Assembly (NCBI RefSeq): GCF_900086645.1
Contig: NZ_LT576451.1
Coordinates: 1,550,001 to 1,614,000 of the forward strand
DNA: 64,000 nucleotides
Source: Curtobacterium sp. 9128
GTDB taxonomy: Bacteria; Actinomycetota; Actinomycetes; Actinomycetales; Microbacteriaceae
Reading direction: 5' to 3'
Positions 51,042 through 59,621 of the stretch are shown here, one piece after another (positions within the stretch are counted from its first letter, which is position 1; each line of letters begins with the position of its first letter). Position numbers and translations under genes: made by a program. A model generated the notes under the pieces. The model did no database searches. It was not told the origin of the DNA and was given only the letters and a program-made list of their open reading frames with translations.

Positions 51042-51845
51042 GTGACCATCCTGACGATCGCAGCAGCACAGTTCGCCCCGGTCGACGACCCGACGGCGAA
51101 CCTCGAGACGGTCCGTGCGGCGGCGGTCGACGCCGCGGCCCGCGGAGCCGACCTGCTCGTCACGCCCGAGTACACCTCGTACTTCACCGCCGAGATCGAC
51201 GACCGGTTCGTCGCCGCAGCGCAGCCGCTCGACGGCCCGTTCGTGCAGGGCCTGCAGCAGGTCGCCCGCGAGACCGGCGTGGCCGTCGTCGTCGGGGTCG
51301 CGGAGCGATCAGACCGGGTGGACCGGTTCCGGAACACGCTCGTCGCGATCGGCGCGGACGGCGCGGTGCTGCAGACCTACCGGAAGGTCCACCTCTACGA
51401 CGCGTTCGGGTGCCGGGAGTCCGACCGCATCGAGCCCGGCGACCCCGCGCAGTTGCCGGTGTTCGAGGTCGCCGGCGTGCGCATCGGTCTGGAGACCTGT
51501 TACGACCTGCGGTTCCCCGAGGTGACGCGGCGGCTGGCGGTGGTCCCGGTCGACGTCGTCCTGCTGCCGGCGGAGTGGGTCCGCGGTCCCGGCAAGGAAC
51601 ACCACTGGCGCACGCTGCTGACCGCCCGCGCGATCGAGAACACGGTCTGGGTCGTCGGCGTCGGACAGGCTCCGCCGGTCGGGATCGGTGGCTCGGTCGT
51701 GCTCGATCCCGCCGGTGTCGCCACGGCGGCGCTCGGCTCCAAGCCCGGCCTGCTCGTGGCGACGGTCGACACCGCCGTCACGGACGAGGTCAGGCGGGTC
51801 AACCCCTCGCTGGCGTTGCGCCGGTACGACGTGACGGCTCGCTGA
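51042..51845 (+). CDS. Carbon-nitrogen hydrolase (nitrilase superfamily)
   Basis: 267-residue cytosolic amidase with the Glu-Lys-Cys triad: Glu in VTPEYTSYF, Lys in TYRKVHLYDAFGCRESD and Cys in GLETCYDLRFPEV. The YDAFG and RFPE signatures fit the Nit/deaminated-glutathione amidase or omega-amidase branch. The gene overlaps the convergent aminotransferase by 47 bp. A Nit-type amidase beside a KAT-like aminotransferase suggests glutamine transaminase/omega-amidase repair chemistry (inference). Confidence 0.88.
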   Translation: MTILTIAAAQFAPVDDPTANLETVRAAAVDAAARGADLLVTPEYTSYFTAEIDDRFVAAAQPLDGPFVQGLQQVARETGVAVVVGVAERSDRVDRFRNTLVAIGADGAVLQTYRKVHLYDAFGCRESDRIEPGDPAQLPVFEVAGVRIGLETCYDLRFPEVTRRLAVVPVDVVLLPAEWVRGPGKEHHWRTLLTARAIENTVWVVGVGQAPPVGIGGSVVLDPAGVATAALGSKPGLLVATVDTAVTDEVRRVNPSLALRRYDVTAR

Positions 51846-53031
51846 GGCCCGCGAGCCGTGCGGCCGCGTCCTCGAGCACGCCGCGTCGCTTGCAGAACGC
51901 GAACCGCACGAGCGACCGGTAGCCGGCCGAGCGATCGGGCCGCACGAACGCGGACACCGGGACGCCGACGACCCCGGCGAGTGCCGGGAGCTCCATGCAG
52001 AAGGCACGGGCGTCGTCGTACCCGAGCGGTGCGGTGTCCGCGATGACGAAGTACCCGCCGTCCGGGCGCATGACGTCGAAGCCGGCGGCCGTGAGCCCGG
52101 ATGCGAGCACGCCGTGCTTCGCCGAGAGGTCAGCGGCGATCCCGGCGAAGACCGCGTCCGGCAGCCGGAGTCCGGCGGCGACCGCGGGTTGGAACGGGGC
52201 GCCGTTGACGAACGTCAGGAACTGCTTGACCGACGTGATCGCGTCGACGAGTGCCGGGGGAGCCGTGAGCCAGCCGATCTTCCAGCCCGTGGTGCTGAAG
52301 GTCTTCCCAGCGCTGGAGATCGTCACGGTGCGGTCCCGGGCGCCGTCGAGCGTCGCGATCGGGACGTGCGGGACGACGAACGTCAGGTGCTCGTAGACCT
52401 CGTCCGTGACGATGACGGCGTCGTACCGCTCGGCGAGTTCGACGATCGTCTGCAGCACCTCGGTCGGGAGCACCCGTCCGGTCGGGTTGTGCGGCGTGTT
52501 GACCAGGACGGCCCTGGTCCGGTCGGAGAACGCGGCACGGAGCGTGTCCTCGTCCGGCAGGAAGTCCGGTGCGGTCAGGGGGACCGTGACGTGTGTGCCC
52601 CCGGCGAGCCCGATGAGCGCCCCGTACGCGTCGTAGAACGGCTCGAACGTGATCACCTCGTCCCCGGGCTCGACCAGGGCGAGGAGCGTCGCGGCCAGTG
52701 CCTCCGTCGCCCCGGCGGTGACCAGGACCGCTCGGTCGGGGTCCACGTCGAGTCCGTACCAGCGCTGCTGGTGCTCGGCGATCGCCTGCCGGAGGTCCGT
52801 GGTCCCGCGGCCCGGTGGGTACTGGTTGACGCCGTCGCGGATCGCGCGCACCGCGGCGTCGAGCACCTCGGCCGGACCGTCCTCGTCCGGGAACCCCTGC
52901 CCGAGGTTGATCGCTCCGGTGCTGGCGGCGAGGGCGCTCATCTCGGCGAAGACCGTCGGCGCCGGTGTGCCGTCCGGGCCGAGGAGCATGGCGCCCTCCG
53001 CTGCTCGCAACCATGGTCCTGAGTGCCGCAT
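51799..53031 (-). CDS. PLP-dependent aminotransferase, class I/II (KAT/YbdL-like)
   Basis: 410 residues. LGQGFPDEDGPAEVLDAA, NQYPPGRGTTDLRQAI, NTPHNPTGRVL, VTDEVYEHLTF and the Schiff-base Lys in SSAGKTFSTTGWKIGW are typical of kynurenine/glutamine transaminases and YbdL-type methionine aminotransferases. DapC-type activity is less likely since dapC is present elsewhere. ATG 53031 has GAAGGG about 6 nt upstream. It is convergent and overlapping with the nitrilase gene. Confidence 0.85.
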   Translation of the reverse strand: MRHSGPWLRAAEGAMLLGPDGTPAPTVFAEMSALAASTGAINLGQGFPDEDGPAEVLDAAVRAIRDGVNQYPPGRGTTDLRQAIAEHQQRWYGLDVDPDRAVLVTAGATEALAATLLALVEPGDEVITFEPFYDAYGALIGLAGGTHVTVPLTAPDFLPDEDTLRAAFSDRTRAVLVNTPHNPTGRVLPTEVLQTIVELAERYDAVIVTDEVYEHLTFVVPHVPIATLDGARDRTVTISSAGKTFSTTGWKIGWLTAPPALVDAITSVKQFLTFVNGAPFQPAVAAGLRLPDAVFAGIAADLSAKHGVLASGLTAAGFDVMRPDGGYFVIADTAPLGYDDARAFCMELPALAGVVGVPVSAFVRPDRSAGYRSLVRFAFCKRRGVLEDAAARLAGLSEPSRRTGATPARG

Positions 53032-53122
53032 GGGGTTCCCTTCGACGCGCTGTGCCGCTGAACGGACCCCAACCTAGTGCGTCCCCGAGGACCGTCCCGA
53101 GATCCTGCCCACAGCTGACGCA

Positions 53123-53128
53123 TAAGAT
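53123..53128 (+). promoter_or_regulatory. -10 TAAGAT of HtrA gene
   Basis: It predicts a leader of about 80 nt ending in AAAGGAG before ATG 53214. Confidence 0.45.
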
Positions 53129-53213
53129 CGCCATAGGGCACTCGCAGCCCTGTCAGGATGACCGCCCAGGTGCGTGCGACAGACTGCACGAGCTTGAAAG
53201 GAGCACGTCCAGC

Positions 53214-55265
53214 ATGACCGACACCACGCCCAACGGGCACGGCGACGACGACCGTCAGGACGACACGACCCCAGGGGTCGGCGCCGACGACGTCGCGCAG
53301 CAGGCGGGCGACGCTGGAGCGTCGACGCCGAGCGAAGCAGAGACCAGCGCGCACCGCGACGCGGACCACACCGACGTGATCGAACCGGCGTCGACGGCGA
53401 GCGAGACGGAGCAGTTCCCCGCCTCGGAGCACCCGACGAGCCAGTACACCGCGCCGTACCCGACGACCCAGGACACCCAGCAGACGTCGGGCGGCTACGG
53501 GCAGGACCACTCGGCGTACGCGGCGCCCGCGTCCCGGCAGTCGGACGGTGAGACCGGCCAGCAGCCGACGGCAGCGTACGGCGAGCAGGCTCCGTACGGC
53601 CAGCAGGCACCGTACGGCCAGACAGTCCAGAACGGTCAGGCAGGTCAGTACGGCCAGGCAGGTCAGTACGGCCAGACGACCCAGTACGGCCAGACAGGCC
53701 AGGACGGTCAGTACGGCCAAACGGGCCAGAACAGTCAGTACGGCCAGGCAAGCCAGAACGCCCAGGATGGTCAGTACGGCCAGACGAGTCAGTACGGCCA
53801 GAACAGCCAGTACGGGCAGGCCGGTCAGTACGGCCAGCAGCCGCGGTACGGCGAGTACGCGCAGCAGGGCTCCGCCCAGGCGCCGACCTCCGCCTACGGC
53901 CAGCCGGCGGCGAACACCTCGGCTCCCGCGCCGACCTCGAGCTCCTTCGGTGACACCGACGGCGCGGAGCAGCGCACGAACGGCTACTACTTCGGCGGCG
54001 CTGCCGGCGGTGCAGCAGCGGCCGGTACCGACACCACCACGAAGCGGAAGTCGGGCCGTTCCAAGCTCGTCCTGCCGGTCGTCGGCGGCCTCATCGTCGG
54101 CGCGCTCGTCGGCGGTGCAGCCGGTGGCGGCTGGGTCGCAGCGACGTCGAACGGCGGCAGCACCACCTCCAGCTCGTCGAGCTCGAACGGCGGCGGCAAC
54201 CTCACCGTCAACGACTACAACTCCGCGACGGTCGTCACCGCCGTGGCCGCGCAGGCGACGCCCTCCGTCGTGACGATCAACGTGTCGTCCTCGAGCGAAG
54301 CCGGCACCGGCTCGGGCGTCGTCCTCAGCAAGGACGGCTACATCGTCACGAACACCCACGTGGTGACCCTCGACGGCGACAGCTCCAGCGGGACCATCCA
54401 GGTGACGACGTCGGACGGCAAGATCTACCCGGGCAAGCTCATCGGCACGGACCCGACGGTCGACCTCGCGGTGATCAAGATCGACGCGAGCGGCCTCAAG
54501 CCGATGTCGTTCGCGGACTCGTCGAAGCTCAACGTGGGTGACACCGCGGTCGCGATCGGTGCGCCGCTCGGCCTGTCGAACACCGTCACGGACGGCATCG
54601 TCTCGACGCTGAACCGCAGCATCCAGGTCACGTCGAGCGATCCGAACGCCGGCGGCGACTCCAACGAGGGCCAGGGCAACAACGGCAGCGGCCCGTTCGA
54701 CTTCTGGGGCAACGGCGACAACGGATCGAGCTCCGGGGCGAGCACCACGGTGTCCCTCCCGGTCATCCAGACCGACGCGTCGATCAACCCCGGAAACTCC
54801 GGCGGTGCGCTGCTCGACTCGAAGGGCAAGCTCATCGGGATCAACGTCGCGATCGCCAGCGCGGGCAGCACGGACTCGTCGAGCTCCCAGTCCGGCAGCA
54901 TCGGCGTCGGGTTCTCGATCCCGTCGAACCTCGTGAAGCGCGTCGCGAACGAGATCATCGACAACGGATCGGCGACCCACGGGCTCCTCGGTGCCACCGT
55001 CGGTGACGCGAACGAGGACGCCAAGGCGACCCAGATGGGCGGACTCATCAAGTCCGTCTCGTCCGGTGGCGCCGCCGCAGCCGCCGGCCTGCAGAAGGGC
55101 GACGTCGTGACGAAGATCGGTGACGCGACCATCTCGGACGCGACCGACCTGACCGCGCAGGTCCGCTACTTCGCGGGTGGCGCGAAGACGACGATCACCT
55201 ACGTCCGCAACGGGGAGACCCGCACGGCGGACGTGACGCTCGGGACCTACGACAGCAAGAGCTGA
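53214..55265 (+). CDS. HtrA/DegP-like membrane serine protease with Gln/Tyr/Gly-rich N-terminus
   Basis: 683 residues. The first 280 are cytoplasmic and disordered; residues about 120-225 are repeats around QYGQ, with Gln, Tyr and Gly dominant. A membrane helix (LVLPVVGGLIVGALVGGAA) lies near 285-310. The outward S1C protease has H382 (NTHVV), D417 (TVDLAVIKID) and S529 (NPGNSGGAL), followed by one PDZ domain (GLLGATVGDA to the end). It would degrade or chaperone misfolded exported proteins. ATG 53214 has AAAGGAG 10 nt upstream. Palindrome A follows the stop by 7 bp. Confidence 0.9.
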   Translation: MTDTTPNGHGDDDRQDDTTPGVGADDVAQQAGDAGASTPSEAETSAHRDADHTDVIEPASTASETEQFPASEHPTSQYTAPYPTTQDTQQTSGGYGQDHSAYAAPASRQSDGETGQQPTAAYGEQAPYGQQAPYGQTVQNGQAGQYGQAGQYGQTTQYGQTGQDGQYGQTGQNSQYGQASQNAQDGQYGQTSQYGQNSQYGQAGQYGQQPRYGEYAQQGSAQAPTSAYGQPAANTSAPAPTSSSFGDTDGAEQRTNGYYFGGAAGGAAAAGTDTTTKRKSGRSKLVLPVVGGLIVGALVGGAAGGGWVAATSNGGSTTSSSSSSNGGGNLTVNDYNSATVVTAVAAQATPSVVTINVSSSSEAGTGSGVVLSKDGYIVTNTHVVTLDGDSSSGTIQVTTSDGKIYPGKLIGTDPTVDLAVIKIDASGLKPMSFADSSKLNVGDTAVAIGAPLGLSNTVTDGIVSTLNRSIQVTSSDPNAGGDSNEGQGNNGSGPFDFWGNGDNGSSSGASTTVSLPVIQTDASINPGNSGGALLDSKGKLIGINVAIASAGSTDSSSSQSGSIGVGFSIPSNLVKRVANEIIDNGSATHGLLGATVGDANEDAKATQMGGLIKSVSSGGAAAAAGLQKGDVVTKIGDATISDATDLTAQVRYFAGGAKTTITYVRNGETRTADVTLGTYDSKS

Positions 55266-55272
55266 CGCAGGG

Positions 55273-55326
55273 ACGGACGGACGGGAGGCGCGGTGCCAGC
55301 TGGCACCGCGCCTCCCGTCCGTCCGT
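55273..55326. repeat. Palindrome A, perfect 54-bp copy
   Basis: Every base pairs about a centre between 55299 and 55300. The core is GGGAGGCGCGGTGCC. It lies between HtrA and the GT2 gene, both on the plus strand. Confidence 0.92.
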
Positions 55327-55379
55327 GGTCCCGCCACCGCTCGGCGCGCGTCGCGGGGTGCGGAACGTCCGCGTCCGGT

Positions 55380-55437
55380 CGAGCGGGCGAAATACCGCGG
55401 TGGTGCGCTCGGCGGGCCCGGGTATTTCGCCCGCTCG
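55380..55437. repeat. Repeat D: inverted CGAGCGGGCGAAATACC
   Basis: Arms of 17 bp at 55380-55396 and 55421-55437 with 24 nt between. It is related to 3244-3300 and, as there, lies beside palindrome A. Confidence 0.85.
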
Positions 55438-55477
55438 GCGCCGGGGTGGTCCGCAGGTGTGCTGGTTGGGCAGTTGA

Positions 55478-55483
55478 TAGGCT
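55478..55483 (+). promoter_or_regulatory. -10 TAGGCT of surface-polymer operon
   Basis: It gives a leader of about 28 nt with GAGG before ATG 55518. Confidence 0.45.
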
Positions 55484-55517
55484 TCAGGTCGCTCACCGCC
55501 AGGACCCCGAGGAACGC

Positions 55518-56561
55518 ATGCAGACAGACGGACAGCCCCTGCCGGGCGTCTCGTACGTGATGCCCGTCCTCAACGAGGTCACCGAGGTCCGTGCAGCCGT
55601 CGCGAGCCTCCTCGACCAGGACTACGAGGGGCCGTTCGAGGTCGTCCTGGCCCTCGGCCCGTCGATCGACGGCACGAACGAGCTCGTCGCCGAGATGAGC
55701 GCAGCCGACCCCCGAATCCGTGCGGTCGAGAACGCCGTCGGGTCCACCCCGGCCGGCCTGAACGTCGCCATCCGCGCCTCGGAGCACCCGATCGTCGTCC
55801 GCGTCGACGCACACTCCGTCCTGCCCCGCGACTACACGCGGATCGCCGTGCGCACGCTGCAGGAGTCCGGCGCGGACAACGTCGGCGGCATCATGCGCGC
55901 CGAGGGACGGACGCCGTTCGAGAAGGCGGTCGCACTCGCCTACGGCAGCCGCGTCGGTCTCGGCGGGACCCCGCACCACGTCGGCGGCCAGGCGGGTCCG
56001 GCCGAGACCGCCTACCTCGGTGTCTTCAAGCGCGACCGGCTGTTCGCGGTGGGGCTCTTCGACGAGGGCATCAAGCGTGGGCAGGACTGGGAGCTCAACC
56101 GGCGGCTGCGCACCACCGGGGGGACCGTCTGGTTCACGCCGGAGCTCGTCGTGACCTACCGTCCGCGGCCGAGCCTCAAGCGCCTGATCCGCCAGTTCGT
56201 CGCGACCGGGCTCTGGCGAGGCGAACTCGCACGCCGATTCCCGGCGGGCAACGGCATCCGCTACTTCGTGCCGCCGGCCATGGTCGCCGGCCTCGGGCTC
56301 GGCATCGTCGCCGGGATCGTCGGCATCATCGGCGCTGCGGTGCACGGTGGCGCCGCCTGGGCACTGCTCGGGTTCGTCGTCCCCGCGGTCTACCTGCTGT
56401 TCGTCGTCGTGGGTGCCCTCGTGGTCGCGCGACGCTCCGACGCGGCCACCCGGGCATGGCTGCTCGTCGTGCTGCCGTGCATCCACATCGGCTGGGGGGT
56501 CGGGTTCATCGTCGGGTTCCTGACGCGGACCTCCGAGCTGACGACCCACACCGGACGGTGA
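55518..56561 (+). CDS. GT2 glycosyltransferase with C-terminal membrane helices
   Basis: 347 residues. The GT-A domain has YVMPVLNEVTEVRAAV, an acidic metal-site region in HPIVVRVDAHSVLPRDY, and GIKRGQDWELNRRLR in place of the ED acceptor motif. Two or three membrane helices at the end (FVPPAMVAGLGLGIVAGIVGIIGAAV and a second pair) anchor it. It resembles ExoA/succinoglycan-type enzymes. ATG 55518 is preceded by GAGG. It is the first gene of GT2, CDP-alcohol transferase, GT2 with 4-bp spacing or overlap, so it belongs to surface glycopolymer synthesis. Confidence 0.85.
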   Translation: MQTDGQPLPGVSYVMPVLNEVTEVRAAVASLLDQDYEGPFEVVLALGPSIDGTNELVAEMSAADPRIRAVENAVGSTPAGLNVAIRASEHPIVVRVDAHSVLPRDYTRIAVRTLQESGADNVGGIMRAEGRTPFEKAVALAYGSRVGLGGTPHHVGGQAGPAETAYLGVFKRDRLFAVGLFDEGIKRGQDWELNRRLRTTGGTVWFTPELVVTYRPRPSLKRLIRQFVATGLWRGELARRFPAGNGIRYFVPPAMVAGLGLGIVAGIVGIIGAAVHGGAAWALLGFVVPAVYLLFVVVGALVVARRSDAATRAWLLVVLPCIHIGWGVGFIVGFLTRTSELTTHTGR

Positions 56562-56565
56562 CCCC

Positions 56566-57387
56566 ATGACCGACGACCAGCCCGCCGAGCACGGCTACGC
56601 GCACCCGAAATCGATCGCGGAACTGCGCGCGGTCGCCCAGCCGGACGAGGTCCGGTCGCGTGCGAACGCCGAGCACTGGACCGCCTCGCTGTACCTGCGT
56701 GACGTCTCGCCATACCTGACCTGGGTGCTCCTCAAGACGCGGATCAGCGCGAACCAGGTCACCGGCCTGATGATCCTGGTCGGGTGGTCGGTCGCGGCCG
56801 CCCTGCTCATCCCCGGGATCTGGGGCGCAGCACTCGCGCTCGTGCTCGGTCAGCTGCAGATGCTCGTCGACTGCTCGGACGGCGAGGTCGCACGGTGGCG
56901 CGGGACACGCTCGCCCGCCGGCGTGTTCCTCGACAAGGTCGGGCACTACACGACCGAGGGACTCATCCCGATCGCGCTCGGCGTCCGCGCTGCCACGTGG
57001 CCGATCCACGGCGCCGACTGGATGTGGACGACGATCGGCTGCGCGCTCGGGTTGGTCATCGTGCTCAACAAGGCGCTCAACGACATGGTGCACGTGGCCC
57101 GTGCGAACTCCGGGCTCGAGAAGCTCGTCGACCGCCGGGACGCCTCGACCGCTCCGTCCGGGCGTCGTCTCGCGTCGCTCCGCCGGGTCGCACGGTTCCT
57201 GCCGTTCCACCGGCTGTACCACTCGGTCGAGCTCTCGATGCTGGCGTTCGTGTTCGCGCTCATCGGTCTGGCCGTCGGGCACCCGCTCGTCGACCGGATC
57301 CTCGTCGGTGCGCTCCTGCCGCTCGCCGTCATCGCGACGTTCGGGCACTTCGTCGCGATCATCTCGTCGAAGCGGGTGCGCGCGTGA
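56566..57387 (+). CDS. CDP-alcohol phosphatidyltransferase family protein with variant active site
   Basis: 273 residues with about six membrane helices. The family motif D-x2-DG-x2-AR-x8-G-x3-D-x3-D reads DCSDGEVARWRG, then SPAGVFLDKVGHY: the fourth Asp is His. The N-terminal 50 residues are soluble. It would transfer a phospho-alcohol from a CDP donor; with the polymerase and cytidylyltransferase nearby, the acceptor may be a lipid-linked glycan instead of diacylglycerol (inference). It starts 4 bp after the first GT2 stop and its stop overlaps the next gene (GTGA). Confidence 0.82.
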   Translation: MTDDQPAEHGYAHPKSIAELRAVAQPDEVRSRANAEHWTASLYLRDVSPYLTWVLLKTRISANQVTGLMILVGWSVAAALLIPGIWGAALALVLGQLQMLVDCSDGEVARWRGTRSPAGVFLDKVGHYTTEGLIPIALGVRAATWPIHGADWMWTTIGCALGLVIVLNKALNDMVHVARANSGLEKLVDRRDASTAPSGRRLASLRRVARFLPFHRLYHSVELSMLAFVFALIGLAVGHPLVDRILVGALLPLAVIATFGHFVAIISSKRVRA

Positions 57388-58292
57388 CGCCCGGCACACT
57401 CCGACGCCACGCGGTGGCGCATCGCGAACGGCCGCGGGTGGCGGTGGTCAGCCTGTCGCAGGGCACCAGACCGGACGACCTGCGCCGTGGGCTGGAGAGC
57501 GTGCTCGCCCAGCAGGGGGTGGAACTCGACGTCGTCTGCGTCGGCAACGGTTGGGAGCCGAACGGTCTTCCGGAGGGCGTCCGCGCGCTGGCGCTCCCGG
57601 AGAACGTCGGCATCCCGGCCGGACGCAACGCCGGCGCCGAGGTCGTCGACGGCGACTACGTGTTCTTCCTCGACGATGATGCGTCCATCCCCTCCGAGAC
57701 CTTCCTGCGCGATGCGATCGGCCTGTTCGAACGCGATCCGTCGCTCGGCCTCGTGCAACCGCGCGTGGTCGACCCGACCGGGACGGCGAACCCGCGGCGC
57801 TGGGTGCCCCGGATCCGGAAGGGCGACCCCGCCGAGTCGTCGCCGGTGTTCTCGGTGTGGGAGGGCGCGGTCATCCTGCCGATGGACGTGTACCGCGTCG
57901 TCGGCGGATGGGGAGCGCCGTACTTCTACGCGCACGAGGGCATCGAGCTCGCGTGGCGGGTGTGGGACGCCGGCCGACGGACCTGGTACGCCGGGGACCT
58001 GGTCGTGAGCCACCCCGCGATCGACCCGGCGCGGCACAGCGAGTACTACCGCCTGAACGCCAGGAACCGCGTCTGGCTGGCCCGCCGCAACCTGCCCGCG
58101 CCGCTCCGCCCCCTGTACGTCGGGTCGTGGGCGGCTATCCAGGTGGCACGCTGGTGGCGACACCCCGCACGGCTGCGGGTGTGGTTCGGCGGCGTCCGCG
58201 AAGGCTGGGCGAACGACTGCGGTCCCGCACGCCCGATGGGATGGCTGACGATCGGCCGGATGACGCTCGCCGGCCGCCCGCCCGTCGTCTGA
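57384..58292 (+). CDS. GT2 glycosyltransferase, rhamnosyltransferase-like
   Basis: 302 residues. The GT-A core shows VAVVSLSQGTRPDDL, LPENVGIPAGRNAGAEVVDGDYVFFLDDDASIP (DxD-type site DDD) and AHEGIELAWRVWDAG. No clear membrane helix. Similar enzymes add rhamnose or galactose to cell-wall glycans. GTG 57384 overlaps the preceding stop. The 3' end contains a short tandem copy of CGCCCGTCGTCTGACCC, so the stop codon region is duplicated just outside the gene. Confidence 0.85.
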   Translation: MTPGTLRRHAVAHRERPRVAVVSLSQGTRPDDLRRGLESVLAQQGVELDVVCVGNGWEPNGLPEGVRALALPENVGIPAGRNAGAEVVDGDYVFFLDDDASIPSETFLRDAIGLFERDPSLGLVQPRVVDPTGTANPRRWVPRIRKGDPAESSPVFSVWEGAVILPMDVYRVVGGWGAPYFYAHEGIELAWRVWDAGRRTWYAGDLVVSHPAIDPARHSEYYRLNARNRVWLARRNLPAPLRPLYVGSWAAIQVARWWRHPARLRVWFGGVREGWANDCGPARPMGWLTIGRMTLAGRPPVV

Positions 58293-58377
58293 CCCCGCCC
58301 GTCGTCTGACCCTGCCCGGCCGACGCGAAGCCCGAGGACCGACGAGACTCGACAACCGACTCGACGAGAGAGGCAGC

Positions 58378-59610
58378 ATGCCGATCATCAACGACGCCCG
58401 CACGGCCGTCCGACTCGCACGCCGGCTCCTGCGCGCCCGCGGGCACCGGCGGACGCTCGCCCGACGTCTGGCCGCAGAACCGCCGCTGGCGCCCGGGACC
58501 ATCGAGATCGCGGTGTACTTCGCCGACGGGCCCGTGAACATGTACCAGGTCCGTCAGTGGTACGCCCCGCTCGAGGAGCTGTCGAAGACGCACCCGGTGG
58601 CGATCATCTCCCGGAACCCCGGGACGATGCTCACACTGCTCGACGAGGCGCCGGTGACCGCTGTCTACGCCCGACAGGTCGTGGACCTGGAACGCTTCGT
58701 CGACGAGCAGGCGCCGAAGGTGGTGCTGTACGTCAACCAGAACGCCCGCAACTTCCAGATGATGCGGTACGGGCGGATGTGGCATGTCTTCGTCAACCAC
58801 GGCGAGAGCGACAAGATGTACATGACGACGAACCAGTTCAAGGCGTACGACTACGCCCTGATCGCCGGGGACGCCGCCCGTGACCGACTCGCCGAGGCCC
58901 TGTGGGACTACGACCTGGACAGCAGGGCGATCGCGATCGGCCGCCCTCAGGCCGACCACTTCGCGGGGAAGCCGCCGTACCCGTCCGACGACCGCACCGT
59001 CGTGCTCTACGCCCCGACCTGGGAAGGCGATCGTCCGGCGGCCGCCTACGGGTCGATCTCGAGCCACGGCACGACCATCGCCGATCGTGTGCTCGCTTCG
59101 CCCCGCCACCGTCTGGTCTACCGACCGCACCCGCGGAGCGGCGTCCTGGACGCCGACTACAAGGCGGCGCACGAGCGGATCATCGCCGCCATCGCCGCCG
59201 CGAACACCGCTGACCCGGGCGCGCACCACGTGTACGACGACGGACCGGAGCTGGGCTGGCAGCTCGCGGACGCCGACGTCGCGATCACCGACATCAGCGC
59301 GATGATCTACGACCGGCTCGCCGTCGGCAAGCCCCTGATCGTCACGCGGCCCCGTTCCGCGGATGCCGACGTCGACGAGCGCGGGTACCTGGCAGCGGCG
59401 AACTGGTTGACCACGACCGACGCGGAGGACATCGTGGCTCGCGTGGACGCCGCAGCACACGACGAATCGGAGCTCGCGGCCTTGCGGCACTGGGTCGCCC
59501 GGTACTTCGGCGACACCTCGCCCGGGACCGCGACCGCTCGGTTCCACGACGCGATCGAGCGGCTCATCGCTCGCTGGCACCGCGTCGCCGAGGAGCACGG
59601 CGAGCGCTGA
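58378..59610 (+). CDS. CDP-glycerol glycerophosphotransferase family protein (TagB/TagF-like)
   Basis: 410 residues of the GT-B fold glycerophosphotransferase family. FVNHGESDKMYM carries the conserved His near the acceptor site. YRPHPRSG and DITDISAMIYDRLAVGKPLIV form the CDP-polyol binding region. It is one-domain sized, without the long TagF N-terminal domain, so priming and polymerising roles cannot be separated. ATG 58378 has GAGAGAGG 5 nt upstream. It is 85 bp after the GT2 gene and likely in the same transcript. Confidence 0.85.
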   Translation: MPIINDARTAVRLARRLLRARGHRRTLARRLAAEPPLAPGTIEIAVYFADGPVNMYQVRQWYAPLEELSKTHPVAIISRNPGTMLTLLDEAPVTAVYARQVVDLERFVDEQAPKVVLYVNQNARNFQMMRYGRMWHVFVNHGESDKMYMTTNQFKAYDYALIAGDAARDRLAEALWDYDLDSRAIAIGRPQADHFAGKPPYPSDDRTVVLYAPTWEGDRPAAAYGSISSHGTTIADRVLASPRHRLVYRPHPRSGVLDADYKAAHERIIAAIAAANTADPGAHHVYDDGPELGWQLADADVAITDISAMIYDRLAVGKPLIVTRPRSADADVDERGYLAAANWLTTTDAEDIVARVDAAAHDESELAALRHWVARYFGDTSPGTATARFHDAIERLIARWHRVAEEHGER

Positions 59611-59621
59611 CCCGGTCCGGT

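Noticed and set aside
52938..56567. 1,209-codon minus-strand open frame opposite HtrA and GT2
   Set aside because: It spans two intergenic palindromes and mirrors the Gln/Tyr repeats; clearly a shadow.
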